A stretch of 64,000 bases of DNA from positions 372,001 to 436,000 of the forward strand of contig JAKLMB010000008.1 in NCBI GenBank assembly GCA_022813625.1, read 5' to 3'. The notes under the pieces are model-generated. The model did no database searches. It worked only from the letters and a program-made list of their open reading frames with translations, and was not told the origin of the DNA. Positions within the stretch are counted from its first letter, which is position 1; each line of letters opens with the position of its first letter. Both the position numbers and the translations under genes were made by a program. Positions 23,201-34,009 of this stretch are shown piece after piece. The stretch is from Aaosphaeria pasadenensis. Taxonomy: Eukaryota > Ascomycota > Dothideomycetes > Pleosporales.

Positions 23201-26200
23201 CGGGAACACAGCAGCGCATCCATCAGTTACACCGTACAACCACAGCACCGCCGAAGAGTTTCGCCTTTGCTCATCTGTGAAACGTATATCCCGCGGATCA
23301 ACGCGGGCTCTACCTGGTCCTGCGCACAGAAATTATTCTCCGACTCGATCCGCTGTCATTCCCTCTCCCTACCTTTCCCTTCCTTCGTTCCCTTTTGCAC
23401 CTGTGCGTTGTAGTGCGCTGCGTTGGGGGGAAATTTGCAATCATGCGGCAGCGTCGGGATAATGCGCTGTGGTTGGCTGACGGGGGGAAATTGGATGATT
23501 TGAGATTTTTTTATTTCCCTGACGACAGCAAGTACGGAGTAGTCGTAATCCTTCGCTCGGGAACGTTGCCGTGGGGAAGATTTGATTCCCAATCATCGGC
23601 CTAACTGGGGGATAAGATAAGTGCCGTTGAGTAGGGTAACTATTTTGCTGTTCTAGAGGCGAAGAGAGGATCAAGGGAGGCCTAGAATCACGACGATCTC
23701 TCTGCTGTGTTCCTGAATTTGAATGGAACCAACTTGTCGTACTGCCCACCCCAACCCATCGGAAGTTTGAGAATTGTGGGGACCGTTGAGGGGGGCGGTG
23801 GTTGTGTGTGCTGTGCTCTTACTGTGTACAACGCCGGAGAGTTAAGCAGTCAGGTTAGGTACCTACATAGTTATGCAGTAGTGTGTATGGAGTATGTAAG
23901 TCAGAGTTAGTTGATGCAGCTACGTTGGCCTTATTTTCGTGAAGGGGAGAAAAGCGAGGAGTAACGGGTTTGTTGGGTCGGGTCGGTGTACGAAGAAGTG
24001 CAAGTTTCAACAGAACAAAAGCTGCAGAACATAATAGAACAGCGACGGGTGTGACGATGACCCGGCCATGTGTACAAGTACAGTGTGCGATGGCTGCGAT
24101 GGGATGGGATGGCGCGCGGCGATTGACGACTGGCGCGACAGGAAAATGCCCTTGGGAGTGGAGCCGCTAGGGCGAACGAGCAGTCAAGTTACAAGTACAC
24201 AGTAGACTGGATGTGGTTACGTAGCTGCGTAGGTTGTGGAGGAAAATCTCCCCTCTCGTATTTGTCGTCGTTTGATGTGATGATTATTATGCCCGAGTAC
24301 GAGGATAGAAACAGAAGACGAACACGACGACAAAGACGTTTACAGACTGACATACGATAGAGCGTGACATGTACCTATAGTGTCACTATTATGATATGGA
24401 CGTAGCTTTGGTACAGTGATTGAGCACCCCACTTTGCACGTGGAAGGCAGGAGGATACACCTAGACGAGTACACAGTAAGTACAGGCAGTACAGGCAGTA
24501 CAGAGTGGATATGGATCGATATATTGGACCAGGGCAGATGCCAAATGAAGTTGATTGAGGGATAGAGTAGAGATAGAGTGGTCGAGATGCAGAGACATTT
24601 ACCCAGCCGGTGTTAATGGTCGATGGCCTATAGTATAGTGAATCAGTGATGGACCAGAGGTACCTATAGTGAGGGAGTGTTATAGTGGGAGAAGAGCCAA
24701 TGGCGGCGGGAGAGACCCTTTGGTTCCCTTGCTGGTTCGCTTCATGGGAGGGCCGCCCACCCGCATGCCCTAGTCAGTCCAGTTCCAGTTCCAGTTCCCT
24801 TGGATAGTCAGTTCAACATACGGTACTCGTAGTCACACGTATACAATGGATGCTACCTCGTAGTCGTATTCAGTCGGTCCATGATCTTAGTTATTATCAT
24901 AATGGACCAAAGAATCAACACTCTCAAAGAGTGGTAGTCTTAAAGAGAGGAAACATCAACAGGAGACTGGGAGTGGATGAAAGCCGAAATGAAGGAGTGA
25001 CTAGGGTGATCAGGGACTAGTCCCGATGTGGTAGTAGCGTAGTATGAGAAAATAGATTAGGTTTGGGGCTCGTGGCTGGCTTTTTGTGGCGTCCGGCCGG
25101 CTCTCTTTCAGGTACTGAATTGTCACTACCCGTTAACAACGGCTCAGCTGAGATCATGGCGGCTGTTGAAGTTGTAGAAAGGATAGGTACGGAGTAGATG
25201 GATATAATTGCATAGTTGAGTGAATGGATTAGTATCTCGCAAGATGCATGCATGACTTGTGGCTGTCTTTGTCCTTCTCCCCTAGGACGAGTTGAGATAA
25301 GGCTGGCACATGCCCTTGTGGATGTACAACCGCAACGACAAAGCAGCATCACGGGGAGTTTCCCTTGTTGAGGTGAGGCAAGTAGAACAGTCGAGTGACA
25401 GGATACGAAAGAGAAAGAGAAAAGGAAGTCATCAATCAGTCAGTCAGTCAGTCAGTGCATGGAATTGTTTGAAGAGTCGAGAGTCAAGAGTCCAGAAGAA
25501 GGTCCAAGAGGAGGTACGAAACTGGCTAACCCGAAAGTGGAGGGCTGAGCTCCCTTCCTTCCTTCCTGATCCTTCCCTGTTCCTTCCTTGCCATGAATCC
25601 CATCTGGTGAACCCATTCGCTCCTTCCTTGTCGTATCCAATCCCATCCAACCGCCCCTTCCCTTGTCCTTGTCCCTCCTTGTCTGCCCTTGATCTCACCC
25701 AACACACCCACCCATAGCCCATAGCCCATAGCCCATAGCCCATAGCCCTTCCTGTCTAAGTACCCACTCACCCACTCCACTCCACTCCACTCCACTGGCA
25801 GACACAGGCACGCCCGGCCCAGGCGTCAAAGGCACCCACTCACCCACACCCGTCCAGCTGCTCCTCCCTTCCTTCCCCTTCTACTCTTCTTGCTCCCTCA
25901 CCTTCGCACCTTCTCACCTCTCACCTCACCTCACCTCACCCTCAACACCTCCACCACCAACACCATCATTCTCCGTAACCATCAAACACCACCCCCAAAG
26001 GAAGTGCCGCTGGTCTCCAAAATCCACCACTCTCCATAACCTTCGTCAATTACCAGTCACTCGTTTCAAACTCCAACTATCGCCTTTCTCTCTCACCATC
26101 TCACGATCTACCATCGACCATCGACCATCGACCATCGATCAACAGCGCTCACCTCCGCTCCGTTCCTTCATTCGTCTCCGATCTTGTCCATCCTTATCCT

Positions 26201-26458
26201 TCCAGACCGTACGCTTCCTATTCCTTCGTCACTACAACCGGTATTCCATTCTTATTTTCGCTTCTTGTTCTTCCTCCGACTGGACTTGATCATCCTGTCC
26301 TGGATCTTCTCCCCGCCGGATCTTCCCTCGACGCTATCTCGTCGCTACCTCTCTTCGGACTCGCACTCTACCACGGTACACTCCGGTGCTGCGCGGTGTA
26401 GCCAGAAACCCAACCGGACCTCTGCTGCACGTCAACATCCACAGCTACAGTCCACATC
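17216..26458. other. 9-kb gene-poor region between bZIP and OPY2 genes
   Basis: No frame over 150 codons and none with a recognisable domain is present on either strand. It contains repeated copies of TACGGAGTA (18050, 18356, 23533, 25188), several short tandem repeats, and from about 25.3 kb a pyrimidine-rich tract on the plus strand that should be the promoter and long leader of the OPY2-like gene. A short serine-rich frame at 22450-22659 is possible but unsupported. Long non-coding transcripts or distal regulatory elements are possible; the sequence does not show them. Confidence 0.45.
25437..26137. repeat. Cluster of short tandem repeats
   Basis: Within 700 bp lie five unrelated microsatellites: CAGT x5 (25437-25456), CCCATAG x5 (25711-25745), CCACT x5 (25772-25796), TCACC x4 (25921-25940) and ATCGACC x3 plus a partial copy (26113-26137). 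All are in the pyrimidine-rich region upstream of the OPY2-like gene. Confidence 0.9.
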
Positions 26459-28024
26459 ATGGCGGCTTTTACTCCTCGAGGTATGCTTTCCCGGACTTTG
26501 CAATTACCCTTATCATCCCGCTGCGATCGGACAATCATTGCTCACTAACCACCCGCAGATGCAGACAACGTCTTGCGAAGCATCTTCAAGCGATGCGTCG
26601 AATGCCCCAAAACCGAGAGGCCATCATGCTCATCCATGAAGGAGCCCTGCGGTAAGGGCTTCATGTGCGTCTACACTCCCGAGAGCTGCGACAGCTGCGC
26701 CTTCGTATCCTGCATAGCCGAGAGTATGGATCCAACTTCATCCGCAAAGAAATCGGACGGTCCCAACGTAGGCGCCATCGCTGGAGGTGTGGTCGGAGGA
26801 GTCGTCTTCGTTGCAATCATGGTTTTTGTCGTCTGGAAGTTCTGTCTCAAGGGCCGTCGGCGGCCATACGACGAGGGAGAATGGCAAGAGGTGGACATGA
26901 CTACGCAAGAGAAGGCAGACAGCGAATTCATCTCCCGAAGAAACACCCGGGCCTCCACGCACACGGTCGCATCCATGGCCTCGTCTGTCCTCACCCGCGC
27001 TTCCAACATCATCCAGATCGCCTACATCCCCGGTGTCACCAACCGCTCAGGACCTGGATCCCCAGACCTCCTCGTGCCTCCCGTCCCACCGATTCCCGCC
27101 ATGTCTCCGTCGACTGGTATGAGCAGCCCGTATTCCGCCTCCGAACAGCACTTCTTCGTCCCCGACTTCCGCGATTCCATGGCCTCCACCAACACGGACG
27201 TACGCAGCAGCTTTGCTCGCACCAGCATCGCACCCAGCCTTGCCCGCGCCAGCGTTGCCTCGACCATGTACCGCCAGAACGCCATCGTCTCTCCTCTCCC
27301 CGCGCAGACCATCGTCCGAGGCAAGGCGGCCGTCGTCAGCGTCAAGTCGAGCGGTTCTAACTCGCCGACCGACACGCCTGGCTTGGAGACTCCTCCCGTC
27401 CCTCAGATCGATCCTAAGCACACCGTCAAGCCCGTCCGCATTCAGATGCCAGGCGTCTCGACCTCGCCCTCGCTCAGCTCCTCGAACTCGATCCGAAGCA
27501 CTGCCACTCTCGGAAAGGTCAAGGCGCTCACCATCACCAAGAAGAAGTCCGCCGCAGACACCACGACCACCACAACCACTACCACCCGCACCCCAAGCTT
27601 GACATCGACCGCGACGGAAGACACGCTCATCGCACCCGACGTTCTCGTTCCTCCTATGCGACCGTTGACAGACATCTCTGCTACATCGACTGATGATGGT
27701 TTTGGCCATGCCCGCGCTCGCAAGGCCGATATGGATTCGGATTCTGAGTCTGACAGCGACGACCACTCCCGCGCTCGACGCAGCCTCCTCCGCGACTCGC
27801 AGGTCACTGATATTCAGGACACGCCTGCTACTGAGCAGAGTCCCTTCTCGGACAACTCCGCGATCGAGCCCTCCCGGCCTGACATGGCAAAACGAACCAC
27901 GTCATCCTCTAGCGGGCTCCGTGCTCCCATGAGCCCGATCCGGGAAGAGGCGTCCAAGCGTGCGAGCCACGCATCCAAGCGGACGCAGAGCCCATTTTCA
28001 GACGACAACAGGAGCGAGCTTTAA
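26459..28024 (+). CDS. OPY2: Opy2-like membrane anchor of the HOG/MAPK pathway
   Basis: Two exons, 26459-26480 and 26559-28024 (donor GTATGC, acceptor CCGCAG), encode 495 residues. Residues 20-59 hold eight cysteines in the CxxC...C...C...C...CxxC...C spacing of the Opy2 N-terminal domain, beginning CVECPKTERPSC. A single transmembrane helix follows at about 78-103 (GAIAGGVVGGVVFVAIMVFV) and a basic stop-transfer KGRRRP. The long cytoplasmic tail is Ser/Thr/Pro-rich and probably disordered. In yeast, Opy2 binds Ste50 at the plasma membrane and so links Ste11 to Hog1 or the filamentation pathway. There is no classical cleaved signal peptide, as for yeast Opy2. Family call strong for the Cys domain plus TM; the tail is not conserved enough to help. 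Confidence 0.88.
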
Positions 28025-28929
28025 AGTCGGCGCGGCGCGCAGATTCATTTCCATAACGGCGTTTTACGGTATACAGGCCACGACAGCGTGTGTCATTAGG
28101 ATTTAGGACATCACAGGCCCACAGCGGCACACCAAATTTTTTATTTATTGTATCTACTTATTCGATTCTATGAGATACCCCGATTGTATCTCCACCACCT
28201 TTTAGGACTATAATGGGATTAGGCCCAGGCTTTCCCAGTTGGACCGCGATGCCCAAAGCGATATGTGATTGCAGATGTATGCAATGATCAAGGCACTATT
28301 TTTCTATGTATCTAGCTCATTACCACCTCCCTTAGGGACGGACAGCTCAACGAATCTATTGATATCACCAGACGTTTGATTGGAAGATGCTATTAGTGAC
28401 TGATTGCTATGATGTTAATAATTCACAAAGTAATGGAGTGTTTTATTCAGGTTCAGATAGAAATGGTCAACGACTGAGGAAAAGCATTAAGATATATTGT
28501 TCGGTGATCGGCGACGGCAGCGAATCTGGAGGGGTCCGGAGACCACCGACGATGGAGTAGAGGTGGAGCTCTGACGCCAATCAGTAGTAGGCAGGCACGC
28601 AGGCACACAGGTATATAGCGGGGCAGCTGTCCCCGTCAACCACGTCCATTGCTCAACTCCGCCTTTCGACATTTGACATTTGCGTAAGTCCAGTGCTGTA
28701 CCGTTCAAATATCACACCATTGACCGCTCTTACAGTTTCACGACACCTTCTTACCACCAATTTGCTGAGGCTATTCGACTAGACATCTTTGAAAAAGAGC
28801 AATCGCAGTATCGGAGCTCTCACCACCACTATTACAACCACAAGATATAGAGGACTCGAGACCACAACTACAACCACCACCCAAGATCACGATCACCACT
28901 CAGTCTATAGAAACCTCCACAGCAATCGC
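28025..28929 (+). promoter_or_regulatory. Upstream region of the HIU hydrolase gene with a leader intron
   Basis: A CCAAT motif at 28577-28581 and TATATAG at 28612-28618 form a plausible core promoter. Downstream, 28684-28735 looks like a 52-nt leader intron (donor GTAAGT, branch-like TTGACC, acceptor TTACAG). The frame upstream of ATG 28930 is open to about 28789 but has no ATG there. 28025-28480 is the 3' flank of the OPY2-like gene and shows nothing else. Confidence 0.5.
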
Positions 28930-29481
28930 ATGACACCCTCTCAAACCCCATCCTCCACGCCAACAAGCCGAATCGAAGCTCTATCCAAGCACCTCGTCCT
29001 CCCATCCACCTCAACCTCCACCACAACCACAATGGCCACCACGACAACCCCCGAAAAGAAACCCCCGATAACCTGCCACATCCTCGACACGACGCGCGGG
29101 CGGCCCGCCTCCTCAATCCCCACAACCCTCACCCTCCACAACCCACCCCCCACCATCTCCAAGGTCCCCCTAACCTTCTCCTCCACTACCAATTCCGACG
29201 GGCGCGTGACATCCTGGACGCCCACCGCCGCCGCATTCTCGCCCTCCTCCTCCTCATCGTCGTCCCTGGACGCCGTGTTCGCAGCCGCAGCGGCGGACCA
29301 GCAGTACAGCCTGACGTTCGACACGCGGGCGTACTGGAAGGAGAATGGAGTCGAGGAGAGCTTTTATGACGACGTGGTTGTGAGGTTTGTGGTTCGGAGG
29401 GCGATGGCGGAAAGGAAGGAGCATTTCCACGTCCCCGTGCTGTTGGGGCCGTTTGGGTATACGACGTACAGGGGTTCGTGA
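28930..29481 (+). CDS. 5-hydroxyisourate hydrolase (transthyretin-related)
   Basis: The product is 183 residues from ATG 28930. The core from about residue 43 has the HIU-hydrolase hallmarks: ITCHILDTTRGRPAS near the start, FDTRAYW, EHFHVPVLLGPFGY, and the family-defining C-terminal tetrapeptide YRGS as its last residues. It converts 5-hydroxyisourate from urate oxidase to OHCU in purine degradation (the step assigned to uaX in Aspergillus nidulans). The Ser/Thr-rich N-terminal extension carries RIEALSKHL at residues 14-22, an exact fit to the PTS2 peroxisome signal R-[LVIQ]-x2-[LVIH]-[LSGA]-x-[HQ]-[LA]. An inserted low-complexity Ser/Ala loop lies around residues 105-125. No urate oxidase or OHCU decarboxylase gene is in the window. 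Confidence 0.93.
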   Translation: MTPSQTPSSTPTSRIEALSKHLVLPSTSTSTTTTMATTTTPEKKPPITCHILDTTRGRPASSIPTTLTLHNPPPTISKVPLTFSSTTNSDGRVTSWTPTAAAFSPSSSSSSSLDAVFAAAAADQQYSLTFDTRAYWKENGVEESFYDDVVVRFVVRRAMAERKEHFHVPVLLGPFGYTTYRGS

Positions 29482-30973
29482 GAGGGACGGGGAAGGAGGG
29501 CGTGGGTGGAGGATGTTGTAGCTACATAACAGCGGCTGCTTTTCTCGAGCATTGGAATCGTGGAAGTTGGTTTAGTGATGCTGTTCCGTTGGAATTGAGG
29601 TAGAAACACAAGAAGGATATCTACATTTTGGATACCTACTCACGAATCCAAAGCGAGAAACGTGGCAAAATTGAACTCTAGAAAACTTAGATCGGATTCA
29701 AAGATGAGATGTTATAGCAATACCCTCAAACTTTTGTTGGTGTCTATATGAATTCCTCCTTTTCCCCCTTCTGCACATGTAACGCACGAAATAGCACGAA
29801 CAACCAAGTAGACAACGCGATTGAGCCAATGGAAGGTGAAGAAAAGTACCTTCTGGCTTGCCTGACTTTCTCGTCTTCGTCATTGCCATTGAATGTGCCC
29901 ATAACAAAGACACAGTAGATCTACGTCAAGTAAACAAGGTATGTTACCGGAAAACCACACACACCGTTTTCCGGACCACACGGCCGGGGACGACATATGA
30001 CCAGAACAAATATTTAGAAACTAAACCATATGATAGTCTTTTCAAAAGGGAAAGGAAGTACCGGAGAAACATAATCTGCGTATGACTCTAACCCTGCATG
30101 TCTGCGGTGGAGACTTTGATATGTCTCCGATTCGTCTCGCTGTACACGGGTGGACATGCTTGTTATAGTTTAGTAACCACTGTGTATTGTTCTTTCTTGG
30201 TATTGGGATTGAGATTGGGTTGAGAGGATGTTCATGGTGTACTTGGAGGGCAGAGGTGTGAGGTAATCGTGTTGTGGCTCTACGCAGTATGGGACTGTGA
30301 CTGTGACTTTGACTTTAACTTGGTGTATTTTGTTGACTACATGTATGTCACAGCAACCTCTAGGTACCTAGCTAATGTACATATAACATTAGCACATACG
30401 GTCTCCGCCTATCTCAGCCTTGGCAGATCGCAAAATATTTCCATTATTCCAGAGCTTTGGCGATCATTTCTTTCTTGTTATCCAATCATCGATCTATGCA
30501 ACTTCCTCCTGCCACAACGTCCCACCAACACCCCCTCATGACATCCCAATTGCGGCAATCCGATCAAATGTCGTACATGACAACAATTCGCCGCTGAGGC
30601 CGAAAAGAGCGAGTGATTGGGGTCTTTGCCGAGTGAGATGCCGATTGAGGAGTCATACTTGGATGGAGGAACGGCTGCGGCGCTAGTTAGTTAATGTTTC
30701 CAAAGTTGTGAGAGGGCGCATGATTCCGGTATGCATTTATGTTCAATTGGTTTTCGAGGCAGTTCGGAATTGACTTTCCTGTGAAAGTTACAATACGAGT
30801 ACGGCATATATAAGTATCTCTTCCCCTCGCTCTCTTCGTCTTTGTCTTCGCTCACGATTCTCAGGTGTTTAAGCAATCGAGGATAATACAATTGCCCCTC
30901 CATTCCCCCAATATCAACAACCTCTCTCGACACAAGTAGAATCCCAACATCAGCAACAACATCAACAACCACA
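29482..30973. other. Intergenic region, HIU hydrolase to O-methyltransferase
   Basis: I see no supported gene. A TATATAA box at 30807-30813 lies 161 bp before the O-methyltransferase ATG. The bases just before that ATG are rich in CAACAACA, a common fungal leader pattern. Confidence 0.5.
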
Positions 30974-31837
30974 ATGTCGTCCACCACACCCACCACCACC
31001 AGCCCATCCCCCCTCAAAGCCCCCCAACACATCCTCTCCCTCCTCTCCACCCTCCACGCCCGCTCTCTCGAGCAAGAATCCCAGCTCTCCGCCACCGGCA
31101 AAGTATTCTCCTCCACCGTCCTGGGTGACCTCGAAGACAAGAAGAACTCTTCCACCACCGCCACCAGCACCACAACCGCAAAAGCCGACTTCGACGCCCT
31201 CATGCTCGACAAATTCATCGCCCTCGACGAGGACAAATGCCACTTCACCTACCAACTCCTGACCGCCCTCCGCGCCACCAACGTCGTCGAAGCCGGCACC
31301 AGCTTTGGCGTCAGCACAATCTACCTCGCGCTGGCCGTGTCGCGGAACATGGCCGCGACGGGGAAACCGGGGGTCGTCATCGCGACGGAAAAGGAGGAGC
31401 AGAAGGCAGATGTCGCGAGGGGGTATTGGCGGGAGTGCGGTAAGGAAGTCGAGGGGGTGGTTGATCTTCGCGTTGGGGATCTGTTGGAGACGCTGAAGGA
31501 GGGGCTGCCGGAGAGGGTGGATTTGTTGCTGTTGGATAGTGAGTTTCTTCTGTTCCATTCTTCTGTTTTCTCGAATTCCCTCCCCGCTTCACAGAAAACT
31601 GACGAAAGACTTCTCTTTAATTGTACAGTATGGTCCGCACTCGCGCTCCCGACACTCAAAACCGTGCTCCCGCGCCTCCGCGCCGGCTCCGTGGTGCTGG
31701 CCGATAATACGATCTCCGGCGCTGAGGGGTATAAGGACCTCCTTGCGTTCTTGCGTGCGCCGGACAGTGGATTCACGAATGTTACGCTGCCGTATACGAA
31801 TGGATTTGAGATGAGCGTTTATGCGGGGGCTGAGTAG
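30974..31837 (+). CDS. SAM-dependent O-methyltransferase (family 3, CCoAOMT-like)
   Basis: Exons 30974-31538 and 31629-31837 give 257 residues. The fold markers are the SAM-binding motif VVEAGTSFGVSTIYLALA (motif I), IATEKEEQKADVARGYW (motif II), LLLLD before the junction, and LPRLRAGSVVLADN followed by FTNVTLPYTNGFEMSVY at the C-terminus. Cytosolic and soluble by sequence. The acceptor substrate is not deducible; this group methylates catechol-like or other small hydroxyls using a metal ion. The intron (donor GTGAGT, acceptor TACAG) is 90 nt and has no in-frame stop, so an unspliced form would simply insert 30 residues. Its neighbour to the right is a convergent P450, with which it may act in a small-molecule pathway. 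Confidence 0.88.
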   Translation: MSSTTPTTTSPSPLKAPQHILSLLSTLHARSLEQESQLSATGKVFSSTVLGDLEDKKNSSTTATSTTTAKADFDALMLDKFIALDEDKCHFTYQLLTALRATNVVEAGTSFGVSTIYLALAVSRNMAATGKPGVVIATEKEEQKADVARGYWRECGKEVEGVVDLRVGDLLETLKEGLPERVDLLLLDSEFLLFHSSVFSNSLPASQKTDERLLFNCTVWSALALPTLKTVLPRLRAGSVVLADNTISGAEGYKDLLAFLRAPDSGFTNVTLPYTNGFEMSVYAGAE

Positions 31838-32289
31838 GTGGGATGTTCATTTGTCATGAGAGGGGAGGGGTTTGAGGGGCTTGTGGAGGATGGGATGGCT
31901 GTTTATGTGTGTATGTACGGCTTGTGCTAATCATGATATGATATGATATGACAAGATATTGGCTACAATGGTACTACCGATTTCAAACGAGAATGAGGAA
32001 TCTAGCTAACGTCTGACACTTGTACAAAGGAGGATAAGAAGAGGAGACAGCATACTTTTCTGAAGAAATAGTAAAGTGTTGTATCCCGGTTACAACAAAC
32101 CATAGAAACGTTGCTACGCGGTGGCCCCCCACAAGCAATTGTGAGACTCATTGATTTGATACTCCATTGCCAACTGTAGTCAAAAAAGTATGTTATACGT
32201 ATGATATACTATGCTACAATGACACCACATCCAACACCATCAATCCCTTCCTCCCCAAGAAACCACAAGAGAATACCGCACTTCAAACC
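31838..32289. other. Intergenic region between convergent OMT and P450
   Basis: These 452 bp contain the two 3' flanks and an ATGATATG-type repeat near 31927-31948. Nothing else is seen. Confidence 0.5.
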
Positions 32290-34009
32290 TCACGCCTCAC
32301 CACTCAGTCTAATAACGACGTTCAGCGGTTTTTTATCCTGCTTGTCGTCAGCCATCACACTACCCCAAAGAAACCAAAACAAGAGAAAAAGAGAAGAAGA
32401 GGAAATGAACTCACCCAAAAAATAAAAGTATCCTGCGCGCCCCAGTCCCAGTGGTCCCTAGCGTCCGCGAGGGAGAAATCGAACGCGTAAACGAGCCTCG
32501 CGACGACGAGCCGCATCTCCGCGAGTGCGAGCTTCATCCCTATGCAGCTGTGGCGGCCGATGCCGAAGGGTTGGAAGGTCGTGAAGTCGTCTTTTCCCAC
32601 AGCAGAGGGGGAGGGGGAGAGGAAGCGTTCGGGAAGGAAGGTGTTGGGGGAGTGGAAGTTGGAGGGTTGGCGGTTCGAGGGGTATTGGTTGTATGTTACG
32701 TATGTCTGCGAGGAGGGATTGGGGTGTTAGTTGGGGGGTTTGTGGGGGGAGGTATGGGATACGTACGTTCTCTGGGACGAATTTCCCGCAGATGATGTCT
32801 CCGCCTTTTGGCACGACGCGCGGTACGCCGATGACGACGGGCGGATCGAGTCGCAGGCCCTCGTTGATGACGGCGTTGAGGTACGGGAGGTTGCCTGTCG
32901 ATGCGACCGTGATGTCCCCCTCGCGGTCAAACGCCTGTCTGATTTCTCCTGAAAGCCGCTGGAGGACGCCCCGGTTCTGCACGAGCTCTCGCATGATGGC
33001 AGTCAGAGCGCTCGCGGTAGTCTCGCTGCCCGCGAAGACGACGATCATCATGTTGATGGCCCATTCGTCGTCGGTGAAGGGCTGGTTCTTGTCTTTGGTG
33101 TACTTCAATGCCGGGGTTACGAAGTCTGGGCGGTTGGATGCTGTGTGCACTCTTTTCTTTGCTTTCTCGGCGCTCATGCGGCGGTGGTCGAGCTGTCGCT
33201 GCTTGATCTTCTCTGGGATGACGAAGCGGAGGAGTTTGTCGATGGGAGGGTACTGGTTCAGCGCGGATACCATGGCAAGGCCCTTTCCGAAGTCCTGTAC
33301 GATCTCGACCCAATAGTGCATTTTGCCCGTCTTCACGCAGTCAAAGGACTCGCCAAAGGAGAGGTCGCCTGAGATATCGAAGGTGAGAAAGTTGAGCCAC
33401 TGGGTCAAATCCACGGTGGCACTGCGTCGTCCTTTGGAAAGATTGATCCTGCGCTTGAAGTTGTCGATCATGGAGGAGACGTAACCCTCCACGGCTGGCG
33501 ACTGGTCTCGAAGGCTCTTCTCCGAGAAGGAGTTGGCGAAGGCGCGACGCATTCTGGCGTGCGCGTCTTCATCCGGTCCCATGATCGACTCTGGTTCGTC
33601 GGGATGCTGCTTCTTGAACCATGTTGGGTTGCGCTTGAATGGGAGGTGGCCGGGCCGGTTTGCGTAGATGTCCTTCCATGCAGCGCCGTCTGCGTAGGAT
33701 AGCTCGTTGGGCGCGATGCGAACGACAGGACCGTATTTTCCATGGAAGGAAGTGAGCTGGGAATGGATCTTGCCTCGCTGCACGCTGACAACATAGGGGA
33801 GTCTAAAAGCGCACCAGAGACGTGGGCCGGGATAGGATCGGAGCGGATGCAAGTAGACGTTGTAGAATGCATAGAGAAATATGGTCTACATAGATATCAT
33901 GAATCGAGTTCTTTAATCATTGTAGTCGCTAAACAATACTCACTGCTATACACAAACTTGCGACGAGTATGCCCTGAGCCACAACATCCAGCCCTCCAAC
34001 GGAGATCAT
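32290..34009 (-). CDS. Cytochrome P450 monooxygenase
   Basis: Four exons are inferred: 34009-33944, 33885-32767, 32705-32415 and 32337-32290, all joining at codon borders, for 507 residues. Exon 1 plus the start of exon 2 supplies the N-terminal membrane anchor (VVAQGILVASLCIATIFLYA) leading into HPLRSYPGP, the usual proline-rich hinge. The I-helix oxygen-binding motif is AGSETTAS, the ExxR motif sits in NEGLRLDPP, the PERF motif is FLPERF, and the heme loop is FGIGRHSCIG with the axial Cys near residue 449. The short last exon (DKKPLNVVIRLSGEA) restores the normal C-terminal beta strand. It is an ER-anchored microsomal P450 of the secondary-metabolism type found in filamentous fungi; the substrate is unknown. 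It faces the O-methyltransferase. Confidence 0.93.

Noticed and set aside
28789..28929. Upstream extension of the HIU hydrolase by 47 codons
   Set aside because: The extension begins with TTG and is Thr-rich low complexity; the first ATG is at 28930, and it places the PTS2 motif near the N-terminus where it belongs.
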